Of a DNA stretch of 64,000 nucleotides, positions 41,862 to 49,431 are shown one piece after another. The notes below the pieces were generated by a model that was given only the letters and a program-made list of their open reading frames with translations, ran no database searches and had not been told where the DNA came from. The number at the start of each line of letters is the position of its first letter. Within the stretch, counting starts at the first letter, position 1. This DNA comes from Halorussus salinus (lineage in GTDB: Archaea; Halobacteriota; Halobacteria; Halobacteriales; Haladaptataceae), in NCBI RefSeq assembly GCF_004765815.2, contig NZ_ML974127.1:598927-662926 (forward strand), given 5' to 3'. The position numbers and the translations under genes are program-made.

Positions 41862-42869
41862 ATGCATCGACGGGAGCTACTGGGGGCCGTGGGGACGGGA
41901 GCCGTCGGAGTGGCAGGCCTCCTCGGGACGGGAGCGCGGGGCGCGGGACAGGAAACCGAGACGGCCGCGACGACGACAGCGGAGACGACGAGCGAGGATG
42001 GAGGATTCGACGGTATCGAGTCGTCGGCCGACCGACCCTTCGCGACGATTTCGGTCGGGACGCGGGCGAACGTAGTGAGGTCGGAGAACAACCGACCGCA
42101 CGCGATTCGGGTCTGGAACGACAGCGACCGGGCGCGAGCGATTCGTCTTCGACTGGCGCGAGGTGGCGGTTCGGGCGGTTCGGACGAGTCGAGCGAGTCG
42201 GATAAGTCGAGCGCGGCGCTCGACCGGCGCGTCGAGTTCCCCGCAGACGGGTATCTGACGGTTCGGCTCCTCGAACCCGGCGACTACGCGCTGACTGTGC
42301 GGCCCGGCGACGGCACGGGAGAGGGCGGGATGGGAGGAGTCGCGACGACGGCGACCGCAACAGCGACTGCGGTGGGTTCGACCATCGAGGTTCCGCGCTC
42401 GCGGTTCGACTGCAACGACTCGCGGACCGACGTGCGCGTCGCGTCCGACGGCGCGGTCCGGTCGGTCACGACCGCGACCGAAATCGGTTGTCCGCCAGAG
42501 GAGGTCGGCCGAACGTTCACCGCCTTCCGGGGGTCCTGCGGGTCCGCCGACGATGCTGGCGTCTCGTTCACGGACGGACTGGTCGAGGTCTCGGGGTCGA
42601 TTCGAGTGCCGAACCCTTGCTATGGCGCACGATTGGCCGACGTGTCGATTCCGGACGCCGACACCCTCCGGGTTACGGTCGCCGCGACCGACCCGAGCGG
42701 CGGAGTTTGCGTCCAGTGCGTCGGGAGCGTCGAGTACGCCGCCGACCTTCGATTCCGCGACAGCGTGCCGCGGACCGTCGAAGTGGTCCACCGGCGCGGC
42801 GGGGAGTCTGCGGTGGTCGCGACGGCGACCCGTGGCGGTTCGTCTGGCGACGTGACGACGAGTGAATGA
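41862..42869 (+). CDS. Tat-exported hypothetical protein
   Basis: A 335-residue protein from the ATG at 41862 ([21 protein letters not shown]). The twin-Arg followed by a hydrophobic stretch indicates Tat export. Two beta-rich domains follow: one (FATISVGTRANVVRSENN) with a VWNDSDRARAIRLRL strand pair, and a second after residue 165 with Cys residues at FDCNDSR, IGCPPEE, GSCGS, NPCYG and CVQC. The even spacing suggests extracellular disulfides. A Gly/Ser/Asp linker and a Thr/Ala-rich spacer separate segments. No named family. A GTG 12 bp upstream is a less likely start. Confidence 0.72.
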   Translation: MHRRELLGAVGTGAVGVAGLLGTGARGAGQETETAATTTAETTSEDGGFDGIESSADRPFATISVGTRANVVRSENNRPHAIRVWNDSDRARAIRLRLARGGGSGGSDESSESDKSSAALDRRVEFPADGYLTVRLLEPGDYALTVRPGDGTGEGGMGGVATTATATATAVGSTIEVPRSRFDCNDSRTDVRVASDGAVRSVTTATEIGCPPEEVGRTFTAFRGSCGSADDAGVSFTDGLVEVSGSIRVPNPCYGARLADVSIPDADTLRVTVAATDPSGGVCVQCVGSVEYAADLRFRDSVPRTVEVVHRRGGESAVVATATRGGSSGDVTTSE

Positions 42870-42910
42870 GATTTAGAAGACATATATTCAACCTCCGTAT
42901 TATTAATTTT

Positions 42911-42921
42911 CTAGTATAAAA
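42911..42921 (+). promoter_or_regulatory. TATA region of the 42964 gene
   Basis: CTAGTATAAAA in an AT-rich gap. The predicted start near 42940 leaves a short leader with GGAG three bases before the ATG at 42964. Confidence 0.45.
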
Positions 42922-42963
42922 TTAAGAAAAATACAAGTAGGGCCGATGTAAACACAGGAGCGT

Positions 42964-43668
42964 ATGTCGGAGAAAGCGCAAGCAGATACGGAAGAGAGTG
43001 GTACCGGTCGCCGAAACCTCCTCCAGCTGGCCGCGCTTGCGGGACTTCCGCTCGCGGCGTCGGGAACCGCCTCGGCGGCTACCGACCACGACCATCTCGG
43101 CGAGTTCTGGCAGGACACGAACCTCGGCGAGACCGGTCTCACAATCGAGGTCGGAAGCTCGAACACGATGATTCTGCGGAACGACTATTACGGAAACAAC
43201 ATGCAGGTCATCAACAACGATGGGGACGCTATCTTCGCGTACTCGGCCAACGAGAAGGCCATCGACGCGAGCGGGAAGGTGTACGTAGACGGTAACCTCG
43301 AAGTGACCGGGCAGAAGAACTTCGTCCAGACGGTCGATACGGCCGACGGCCGGAAGGAGGTCGCCTACACCGCCGTCGAAGCCGACCAAGCTCAGACCGA
43401 GACCACCGGCGTCGCCGAACTCGACGGCGGTCGCGCAGAAATCGACCTCCCCGAACACTTCGGCATGGTCACGTCGGACGACGAAGACCTCGTCGTGCAA
43501 CTGACGCCCTACGAAATCGACGTTCCCGGTCTCGCGGTCACCGAGCGAACGACCGACCGAATCGTGGTCGAGTCCCGCGACGGGACCGGTGACTTCGAGT
43601 TCTCTTACACGGTTCGCGGCGTCCGCGAGGGCTACGAGGAGACCGAAGTCGTTAGCGACTCGGAGTGA
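42964..43668 (+). CDS. Tat-exported protein with tail-fibre-like beta domain
   Basis: A 234-residue protein. GRRNLLQLAALAGLPLAASG (about 15-34) is a Tat signal without lipobox Cys. The mature part has short beta repeats (NTMILRNDYYGNNMQVINND). YVDGNLEVTGQKNFVQ then resembles the segment found before the C-terminal domain of phage tail-fibre and related bacterial proteins. The last half carries a beta sandwich (GGRAEIDLPEHFGMVT; LVVQLTPYEIDVPGLAV). A surface role is inferred; no specific function is known. Confidence 0.75.
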   Translation: MSEKAQADTEESGTGRRNLLQLAALAGLPLAASGTASAATDHDHLGEFWQDTNLGETGLTIEVGSSNTMILRNDYYGNNMQVINNDGDAIFAYSANEKAIDASGKVYVDGNLEVTGQKNFVQTVDTADGRKEVAYTAVEADQAQTETTGVAELDGGRAEIDLPEHFGMVTSDDEDLVVQLTPYEIDVPGLAVTERTTDRIVVESRDGTGDFEFSYTVRGVREGYEETEVVSDSE

Positions 43669-43798
43669 ACCGAACGGCAGTCACGTATAAGCAAATAGCC
43701 GACGTATCCCATCTTTTGCCCGCGTCGGGTCAACAGAATTCCCGTGCGAGTACGTTTGCGTCCGTTTTTTAAGGGAGAGGTGAATACACGCAGTAGAG

Positions 43799-44032
43799 AT
43801 GACTGCGGACGAATACGACACCGGCGAGCGGACTTCGCCGAACGACCGGCCGCTGGCCGGTCGTGACCGCGCCGTCGGGGGCGAGGCGGGGAGCGAGGCC
43901 GCCCTCCCGGCCGGTTCGCGCGACTGCTTCGACCCCGACCGACTCCTCGGGCCGACCGACGACGCGTCGGTCCGGGAGTTCGGGACAACAACGCCGTCGC
44001 CGAATAGCTCCGAGGAGCGACTCTATGTCTGA
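43799..44032 (+). CDS. Small acidic protein overlapping the next gene
   Basis: A 77-residue polar protein (MTADEYDTGERTSPND onward), with no recognisable domain and one Cys (GSRDCFDPDRLLGPT). A TTTTTTAAGG element about 30 bp before the ATG gives it a promoter. Its last eight bases (ATGTCTGA) overlap the start of the flavoprotein gene, suggesting translational coupling. Composition is unlike folded proteins. It may be real or a leader reading frame. Confidence 0.5.
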   Translation: MTADEYDTGERTSPNDRPLAGRDRAVGGEAGSEAALPAGSRDCFDPDRLLGPTDDASVREFGTTTPSPNSSEERLYV

Positions 44033-45254
44033 CCACTTCGACGTAGTGATTGCGGGTGCCGGACCGGCGGGCGCACAGTGCGCGCGGGACTTGGCCGAAC
44101 GGGGCTACGACGTGGTCGTCCTCGAAACCGAGGCCGAAGACGAGTTCCCCGCCCAGAGCAACAAGTCCACGGCCGGGACGTTCCCCTCGATGATGGGGTC
44201 GTTCGGCATCCCGGACGACGTGGTGATGAACTACACCGACGACGTGGTGCTAGAATCGCCCAACAACCACTACGTGCGCCACCAGCCCGGTGCGGTCCTC
44301 GAATTTGCGGACTTCAAGAACTTCCTCGTGGAGGACGCCCGCGAGGACGGTGCCGAGTACTGGTTCGACGCCCGCGTCTCCAAGCCCATCATGGACGACG
44401 GCGACATCGTCGGCGTCCGGTTCAACGGCGACCGAGAGGTTTACGCCGATGTCGTCATCGACGCGACCGGTCCGGCCGCCCCGCTGGCCAAGGACCTCGG
44501 CGTGACCGGTCTCGAACGCGAGCATCAGGCCATCGGCGTGGAGTACGAGCTAGAGGGCATCGACATCGACGCCGACGGCTACGCCGACCTCACCGACGCG
44601 ATGATGCTCCGACTCGACCACGAACTCGCGCCGGGCGGCTACTCGTGGATATTCCACACGGGCGAGGACACCGCGAAGGTCGGACTCTGCTACATCCAGA
44701 ACGAGGCCCACCGCGACTACGCCAAGGACGGCATGAGCATCGACGGCTACCTCCAGTACTGGCTGGACAACGACCCGCGATTCGCGGACGCCGAGCGCAT
44801 CGAAGGGAAGCAACACCGCGGGTCGGCCCACATCCAGATGCCCGACGGCTTCAGTACGGACAACTTCATGGCCGTCGGCGACACGGTGCCGACCATCGAC
44901 CCCCTGTGGGGCGAGGGCATCCACACTTGCATGAAGTCGGGCCGGATGGCGGCGGTCACCGCCGACCGGTGTTTCATGTCGAGCGACCGGGACACCTCCG
45001 CGGAGAAGCTGTCTATCTACGACGACCTCTGGCACGAACGCGTCGCCCCGAAGATGCGGCGGCGACTCCTGATGACCCAACTGCTCTATCTCGTGCCCAA
45101 CCACCGCTACGACACGCTCATCCGGGACCTCAATCGCGTGGACGCCGACGCGCTCCGGAAGGCCAACACCGGGAGCATCCGGGGCATCCTGAAGCTGATT
45201 CACACCGACGACATCCCCATCTTGGCGCAGTTCGCCAAGGAACGACTTCTCTGA
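44025..45254 (+). CDS. Geranylgeranyl reductase-family flavoprotein
   Basis: A 409-residue FAD enzyme. VVIAGAGPAGAQCARDLAERGYDVVVLE (opening) is a dinucleotide-binding fold, DVVIDATGPAAPLAK is the second FAD contact and FMAVGDTVPTIDPLWGEGIHT the third. This set is found in the digeranylgeranylglycerophospholipid reductase family that saturates archaeal lipid chains, and in related FAD monooxygenases. The substrate is not proven. The C-terminal 80 residues are basic and helical (KMRRRLLMTQLLYLVPN), perhaps membrane-associated. The start overlaps the previous small gene. Confidence 0.85.
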   Translation: MSDHFDVVIAGAGPAGAQCARDLAERGYDVVVLETEAEDEFPAQSNKSTAGTFPSMMGSFGIPDDVVMNYTDDVVLESPNNHYVRHQPGAVLEFADFKNFLVEDAREDGAEYWFDARVSKPIMDDGDIVGVRFNGDREVYADVVIDATGPAAPLAKDLGVTGLEREHQAIGVEYELEGIDIDADGYADLTDAMMLRLDHELAPGGYSWIFHTGEDTAKVGLCYIQNEAHRDYAKDGMSIDGYLQYWLDNDPRFADAERIEGKQHRGSAHIQMPDGFSTDNFMAVGDTVPTIDPLWGEGIHTCMKSGRMAAVTADRCFMSSDRDTSAEKLSIYDDLWHERVAPKMRRRLLMTQLLYLVPNHRYDTLIRDLNRVDADALRKANTGSIRGILKLIHTDDIPILAQFAKERLL

Positions 45255-45313
45255 GGTCTCGGGCGGAGAAGCGTCGTTGGTCACGGCCGACTGGAAGCGG
45301 GGTCCGCCCGGTC

Positions 45314-46039
45314 TCAGAGCGTCAGCCAGTAGAGGCCGTGGATGAGTATCGGCACGACGAGATTCCGGGTCCGTTCGTAGGGGATAGTAAAGGAGAGTCC
45401 GCCGACCGCCGTCAGGAGAAGCGAACTCACGCCGCCCGACAGCAGGAAGTGCATCCCTCCGAACAGCAGCGCGCTGATCGAGACCGTTCCGACGAACCCG
45501 AAGGCGTCCCGGAGTTTGGCCTGTAGCACCCCGCGATACAACAGTTCCTCCGCGGGAGCCATCACCCCGAACAACAGGACCGTTCCGGGGAGTATCAGAA
45601 CCGGGTTCCCGGCCAGAAGTTCCCACGTGGCGAGGCCAGCGGCGTGGTGTCCCGTCGATAGACCGGCGGCCGACACCGCGACCCTGCCCAGCGAGGTCAG
45701 CGCCTCGTACGCGAACGGGCCGACGAGTATCCAGCCGACCCCTTCGCGGGTCGGGACCCCGACCCGAATGCTCGCGCGGAGGTCGCTCCGCCACCCGAGG
45801 TAGACGCCCGCGAGCGCGAGCATTCCGGGTTGGACGAGATACCCCGAGAGGAGGGCGTCGAGCGCGGAGTTCGGCGACGCGACCGCACCATACACGTTCG
45901 ACATGAGGAGGGCGGAGACGAGTCCCGCGATTGCGCCGCCGAGGGCGACACCAGTGGCGCTGCATACCGCCCCGAACCGAGGAGGGGTCCGGGTGACGAA
46001 CCGCTCGCGGAGGGTCGAAGAATCGGCGTCGGATTCCAT
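45314..46039 (-). CDS. CPBP-family intramembrane metalloprotease (Rce1-like)
   Basis: A 241-residue membrane protein with seven or so hydrophobic segments. The CPBP motifs are present: APAEELLYRGVLQ (Glu-Glu and Arg), FGGMHFLL (His) and LIHGLYWLTL (His). These residues form the active site of the CAAX prenyl protease / bacteriocin-processing family. The substrate is unknown. Convergent with the lipid reductase-like gene. Confidence 0.9.
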   Translation of the reverse strand: MESDADSSTLRERFVTRTPPRFGAVCSATGVALGGAIAGLVSALLMSNVYGAVASPNSALDALLSGYLVQPGMLALAGVYLGWRSDLRASIRVGVPTREGVGWILVGPFAYEALTSLGRVAVSAAGLSTGHHAAGLATWELLAGNPVLILPGTVLLFGVMAPAEELLYRGVLQAKLRDAFGFVGTVSISALLFGGMHFLLSGGVSSLLLTAVGGLSFTIPYERTRNLVVPILIHGLYWLTL

Positions 46040-46124
46040 ACTCCGTCTCGAGTGTTGTGTGTCAAACTTTTTGGGATATCCTGCGGGGGACCGCCCGCTC
46101 CGGGAGGCGGCCGGGCGGTCGGCG

Positions 46125-47807
46125 CTACTCTCTACCGAACTCCCGCTTGACGGCCTGTCGGTCTATCTTCGAGGGGCCGGAGGTCGGCATCTCGGCGACG
46201 AACGCCAGATGGCGCGGGCGCTTGAACCGCGCGAGTTTTCCGTCCAAGAAGTCGGTCAGTTCCTCGAGGGTCAGCGACTCGTCGCCCTGCACGACCGCCT
46301 TGCCGACCTGCCCCCACTGGTCGTCGGCGACCGGCACGACGACGACCTCCTCGACCTTCGGGTGGTCGGCGATGCGGTCCTCGACGGCGGCGGGATAGAC
46401 GTTCTCGCCGCCCGAGACGTACATGTTCTTCTTCCGGCCCTCGATGTAGAAGTAGCCCTCGTCGTCGCGGCGCGCGAGGTCGCCGGTCGAGACCCACCCG
46501 GCGGAAGCCGGGTCTTCCGAGCCTTCGCCCGCTTCGCTCGCGGAGACGCCGCCGAACGTCTCGGCGGTCTCGGCCTCGTTGCGCCAGTAGCGGTCGGCGG
46601 CGTGGGGACTCGCCAGTTCGAGTTCGCCGATTTCGCCCGCCGGGAGTTCTCGGCCCTCGTCGTCGGCGACTCGGGCGTCGGCGTGCATCACGGGGACGCC
46701 CACGCTGTCGGCCTTCTCGCGGGGCCAGCCGTCGGGCATCGTGAAGTTGTTCGGGCCGCACTCGGTCAGCCCGTAGCCCTGCGAGAGGTCCACGTCTCTC
46801 TCCCACCACTCCTCCATGACGGACTCGCGGCAGGGACCGCCGCCCGACTTGGCGAACCGGAGCGTCGAGAGGTCGGTATCCGCCCAGTCGTCGTGTCGAG
46901 TCATCATCCGGAGGACCGCGGGGACGGCCACGAGAACCGTCGCGCCCTCCGATTCCACGAGGTGTAGGACCTCGCTCGGTTCGAATTCGCGGGCAATGAC
47001 GACCGTCGCGCCGAGGTGGAACAGCGGGAGCGTCAGGACGTTCCAGCCGCCGGTGTGGAACATGGGGAACACCATCGGCGTCACGTCCTCGGGGCGCAGG
47101 CCCCACGCCGTGATGGTGTTGAACGAGTTCCAGAGGAGCGACCCGTGGGTCAGGACGGTCTCCTTGGGAACCCCGGTCGAACCGCCGGTGTGGAGAAAGA
47201 GATGCGGGTCGTCCATCGACACGTCGGCGGTCTCGACGGGCGAGGAGTCCTCGGGGAGCGCGTCGGTCCACGGGTCGAACGTCGCCCGCGACCCGGACGC
47301 CGACGCCTCGGCGTCCGAGTCCGAATCGTCCGCGGACAGCGACAGTATCGAGCAGTCGAACGCGCGGGCCTCGTGGTCCAGCACGTCGGCCGCGAGGTCG
47401 GTAAACGGTTCCTCCACGACGAGGAGCGCCGGGTCCACGTCGTTCAGCATCTCGACCAGTTCGCCCGCGGCGAGGCGATGGGAGAGGGGCGCGAGAACCC
47501 CGCCGGTCTTCGCCGTGGCGAAAAACAGGTCCACGAGTTCCGGACGGTTGCGCGAGAGGACCGCCACGCGCTCGCCGGTCTCCTCGTCGGCTGTCACGCT
47601 TTCGCCGTCCGTCACGCCTTGGTCGTCGGTCACGCCCTCGTCTCGCAGGAGTCGCGCGGTCCGGTTGGCTCGCCGGTCCAACTCGGCGTAGGTGTAGCGT
47701 TCGCCGGTCGTCGCGTCCACCAGTCCGACCGCGTCGGGCGAGAGTTGCGCGCGCTTCTCGCTCCACGCGCCCACCCAGTCGTAGGGGCGCTCGCGGTGGC
47801 TAAACAT
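46125..47807 (-). CDS. Acyl-CoA synthetase (class I adenylate-forming)
   Basis: A 560-residue ligase. The P-loop is the variant HTGGSTGVPKE (about 209-219) in place of SGTTGxPK, A5 is GYGLTECGPNN, A7 WVSTGDLARRDD, A8 IEGRKKNMYVSGGENVY and the C-terminal Lys lies in SGPSKIDRQA. Two acidic low-complexity inserts (DDQGVTDGESVTADEE near 61 and SADDSDSDAEASASG near 158) are haloarchaeal additions. It would make an acyl-CoA from an unidentified acid. Its ATG lies inside the end of the alpha/beta hydrolase gene, overlapping by eight bases. Confidence 0.9.
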   Translation of the reverse strand: MFSHRERPYDWVGAWSEKRAQLSPDAVGLVDATTGERYTYAELDRRANRTARLLRDEGVTDDQGVTDGESVTADEETGERVAVLSRNRPELVDLFFATAKTGGVLAPLSHRLAAGELVEMLNDVDPALLVVEEPFTDLAADVLDHEARAFDCSILSLSADDSDSDAEASASGSRATFDPWTDALPEDSSPVETADVSMDDPHLFLHTGGSTGVPKETVLTHGSLLWNSFNTITAWGLRPEDVTPMVFPMFHTGGWNVLTLPLFHLGATVVIAREFEPSEVLHLVESEGATVLVAVPAVLRMMTRHDDWADTDLSTLRFAKSGGGPCRESVMEEWWERDVDLSQGYGLTECGPNNFTMPDGWPREKADSVGVPVMHADARVADDEGRELPAGEIGELELASPHAADRYWRNEAETAETFGGVSASEAGEGSEDPASAGWVSTGDLARRDDEGYFYIEGRKKNMYVSGGENVYPAAVEDRIADHPKVEEVVVVPVADDQWGQVGKAVVQGDESLTLEELTDFLDGKLARFKRPRHLAFVAEMPTSGPSKIDRQAVKREFGRE

Positions 47808-48648
47808 CGTGCAGGAACTCCGCGAGGCGGTCGTTCACGTCCTCGGCCTGCTCGATGAAGAAGAGATGCGACCCCTCCTCGAAGATAGCGAGTCGAGCGT
47901 TCGGCAGGCCCCCGTCCAGTAGGTCGGCGTTCCCGACCGGAAGCACTCGGTCTGCGGTCCCGTGCGCGACGAGCGTTGGCGCGTCGATTTGGTCCAGTCG
48001 GTCGCTCGCGTCGAACTGCGCGACGGCGGCGGCCTGCGCTTCGCGGCCCGCGTCGCTCGCGTCGCCCGCCAATCGCCAGTCCACGATATCCGCGACGAGG
48101 TCGTCGTTCGCCTCCCAGAACTCGTCGGTCATCGCGGGTTCCATCTTGTACCGGATGGTCTCGCGCTCGTCGGCCTCCTCGGGCACGCCGAACATCCGGG
48201 CTTGGGTCTCCTCGGGGGTCGGTATCGCGTCGTCGCCGCCGGGACTGGTGCAGAGCAGGACGAGGGATTCGGCTCGGTCGTAGTCGAGTGCGTACTGCTG
48301 GGCTATCATCCCGCCCATGCTCGCGCCGACGACGTGGGCGCGCTCGGCGTCGGCCGCGTCGAGGACCGCTTCGAGGTCGCTTGCCATCTGTGCGACGGTG
48401 TACGGGCCGTCCGGTTCGTCGGAGTCGCCGGTCCCGCGGTTGTCCCAGACGACGACCCGGTAGCCCTCCTCGGCGAGTCGGTCTCGCTGCCAGCGCCACA
48501 TCCACCGGCCGTAGCCCAGTCCCTCCACGAGGACGACCGTCTCGGCGTCGCCTTCCCGGTCCTCCGAGTCGGCGTCGTCCTCCTGATTCCCGTCCGGGTC
48601 GGTAGTCTCGTAGTAGAGTGAAACCCCGTCGTTGTCCGCGTAAGGCAT
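47800..48648 (-). CDS. Alpha/beta hydrolase
   Basis: A 282-residue protein from the ATG at 48648 (MPYADNDGVSLYYE). The nucleophile elbow is VVGASMGGMIAQQ, the oxyanion strand LVEGLGYGRWMW, the acid lies in AHGTADRVLPVG, and the His in EEGSHLFFIEQ. This is a serine esterase, lactonase or C-C hydrolase of the enol-lactone-hydrolase type. An acidic insert (EDDADSEDREGDAE) sits after residue 20. Translationally coupled to the acyl-CoA synthetase gene, so the two may process one substrate (ester or lactone, then acid). Confidence 0.88.
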   Translation of the reverse strand: MPYADNDGVSLYYETTDPDGNQEDDADSEDREGDAETVVLVEGLGYGRWMWRWQRDRLAEEGYRVVVWDNRGTGDSDEPDGPYTVAQMASDLEAVLDAADAERAHVVGASMGGMIAQQYALDYDRAESLVLLCTSPGGDDAIPTPEETQARMFGVPEEADERETIRYKMEPAMTDEFWEANDDLVADIVDWRLAGDASDAGREAQAAAVAQFDASDRLDQIDAPTLVAHGTADRVLPVGNADLLDGGLPNARLAIFEEGSHLFFIEQAEDVNDRLAEFLHDV

Positions 48649-48735
48649 GATGGAAGCCACGAAGGAGTCCGCCTTGAAATCCCTGTTTCACATGTTAACC
48701 TCCGGATTGATTCACCAGCGGGCGCGAGTTCCACC

Positions 48736-49137
48736 ATGCCCGTCGCAACTCTCGACGACACCGCGGAGGCGAGTCTGACAGTCACAGAGGAGACCATCGA
48801 CGCCTACGCCGACCTGACCGGCGACGACAACCCCATCCACCGCGACGACGAGTACGCCGCCGAGACGTTCTTCGGCGGCCGGGTCGCCCACGGGATGCTC
48901 TCGGCGGGCGTCGTCAGCGCCGCGCTCGCGGACCTCCCCGGCGACATCGTCTACCTCTCGCAGGACCTCGACTTCGAGAATCCGGTCCGGCCCGGCCAGA
49001 CCGTGACCGCGACGGTGACTGTCGAGGAGGACTTGGGCGACGACAGGCTTCGAGTCGAGACGATTGCCGAAACCGAAGACCAGCAGGCTCTCTCTGGCGA
49101 AGCTATCGTCATGTCAGTACCACACGAGAGCGAGTGA
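48736..49137 (+). CDS. MaoC-type (R)-enoyl-CoA hydratase
   Basis: A 133-residue hotdog-fold protein. YADLTGDDNPIHRDDEYA (about 24-41) contains the catalytic Asp and His, and GGRVAHGMLSAGVVS is the second hallmark. Such enzymes hydrate enoyl-CoA to (R)-3-hydroxyacyl-CoA for polyester synthesis or degradation. It is divergent from the alpha/beta hydrolase gene by 87 bp. An intergenic repeat (family B) starts about 33 bp after its stop. Confidence 0.9.
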   Translation: MPVATLDDTAEASLTVTEETIDAYADLTGDDNPIHRDDEYAAETFFGGRVAHGMLSAGVVSAALADLPGDIVYLSQDLDFENPVRPGQTVTATVTVEEDLGDDRLRVETIAETEDQQALSGEAIVMSVPHESE

Positions 49138-49169
49138 CCGACCTTCTTCGCTCGACTCCACTTGCCACG

Positions 49170-49303
49170 TCGGCGCACGCTGGCGCGGCCTCACGGTTCG
49201 AGGCCGCGCCAACCGCGCGAGGGACGAGGACCGCAACGAAGTGAGGACCGCAGTCGGTTGGGGAGGGTGTGGCCCGCGGTCCGGTTGCGGTGCGGTAGAC
49301 TCC
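49170..49303 (+). repeat. Intergenic element family B, copy 2
   Basis: The order is GCGCACGCTGG, stem-loop GGCGCGGCCTC-loop-GAGGCCGCGCC (49182-49210), CGCGCGAGGGACGAGGACCGC, GAGGACCGCAGTCGGTTGGG, then GCGGTGCGGTAGACTCC. It matches the complement of 21408-21550 block by block. The stem bases differ between copies, but both arms change together. It starts about 33 bp after the MaoC gene stop on the same strand. Confidence 0.75.
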
Positions 49304-49431
49304 TTTGCTCAAGCCTGAAGCTAGCTTTCCTCTGTTACTTTCGGTTACGAGACCGGTCGAATACTCCCGACAGAGACTACTACTCTCGATAGAAGCGGAA
49401 AACCGACAGAAAACCGAAGAACGAGCGATTT

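Noticed and set aside
42620-42883. Frame on the complement with GGAGGT seven bases before an ATG, in the AT-rich gap before 42964
   Set aside because: It runs antisense through the well-supported Tat protein gene, its protein is Arg/Ser/Pro-rich like a reverse-frame artefact, and it is not 18 codons long.
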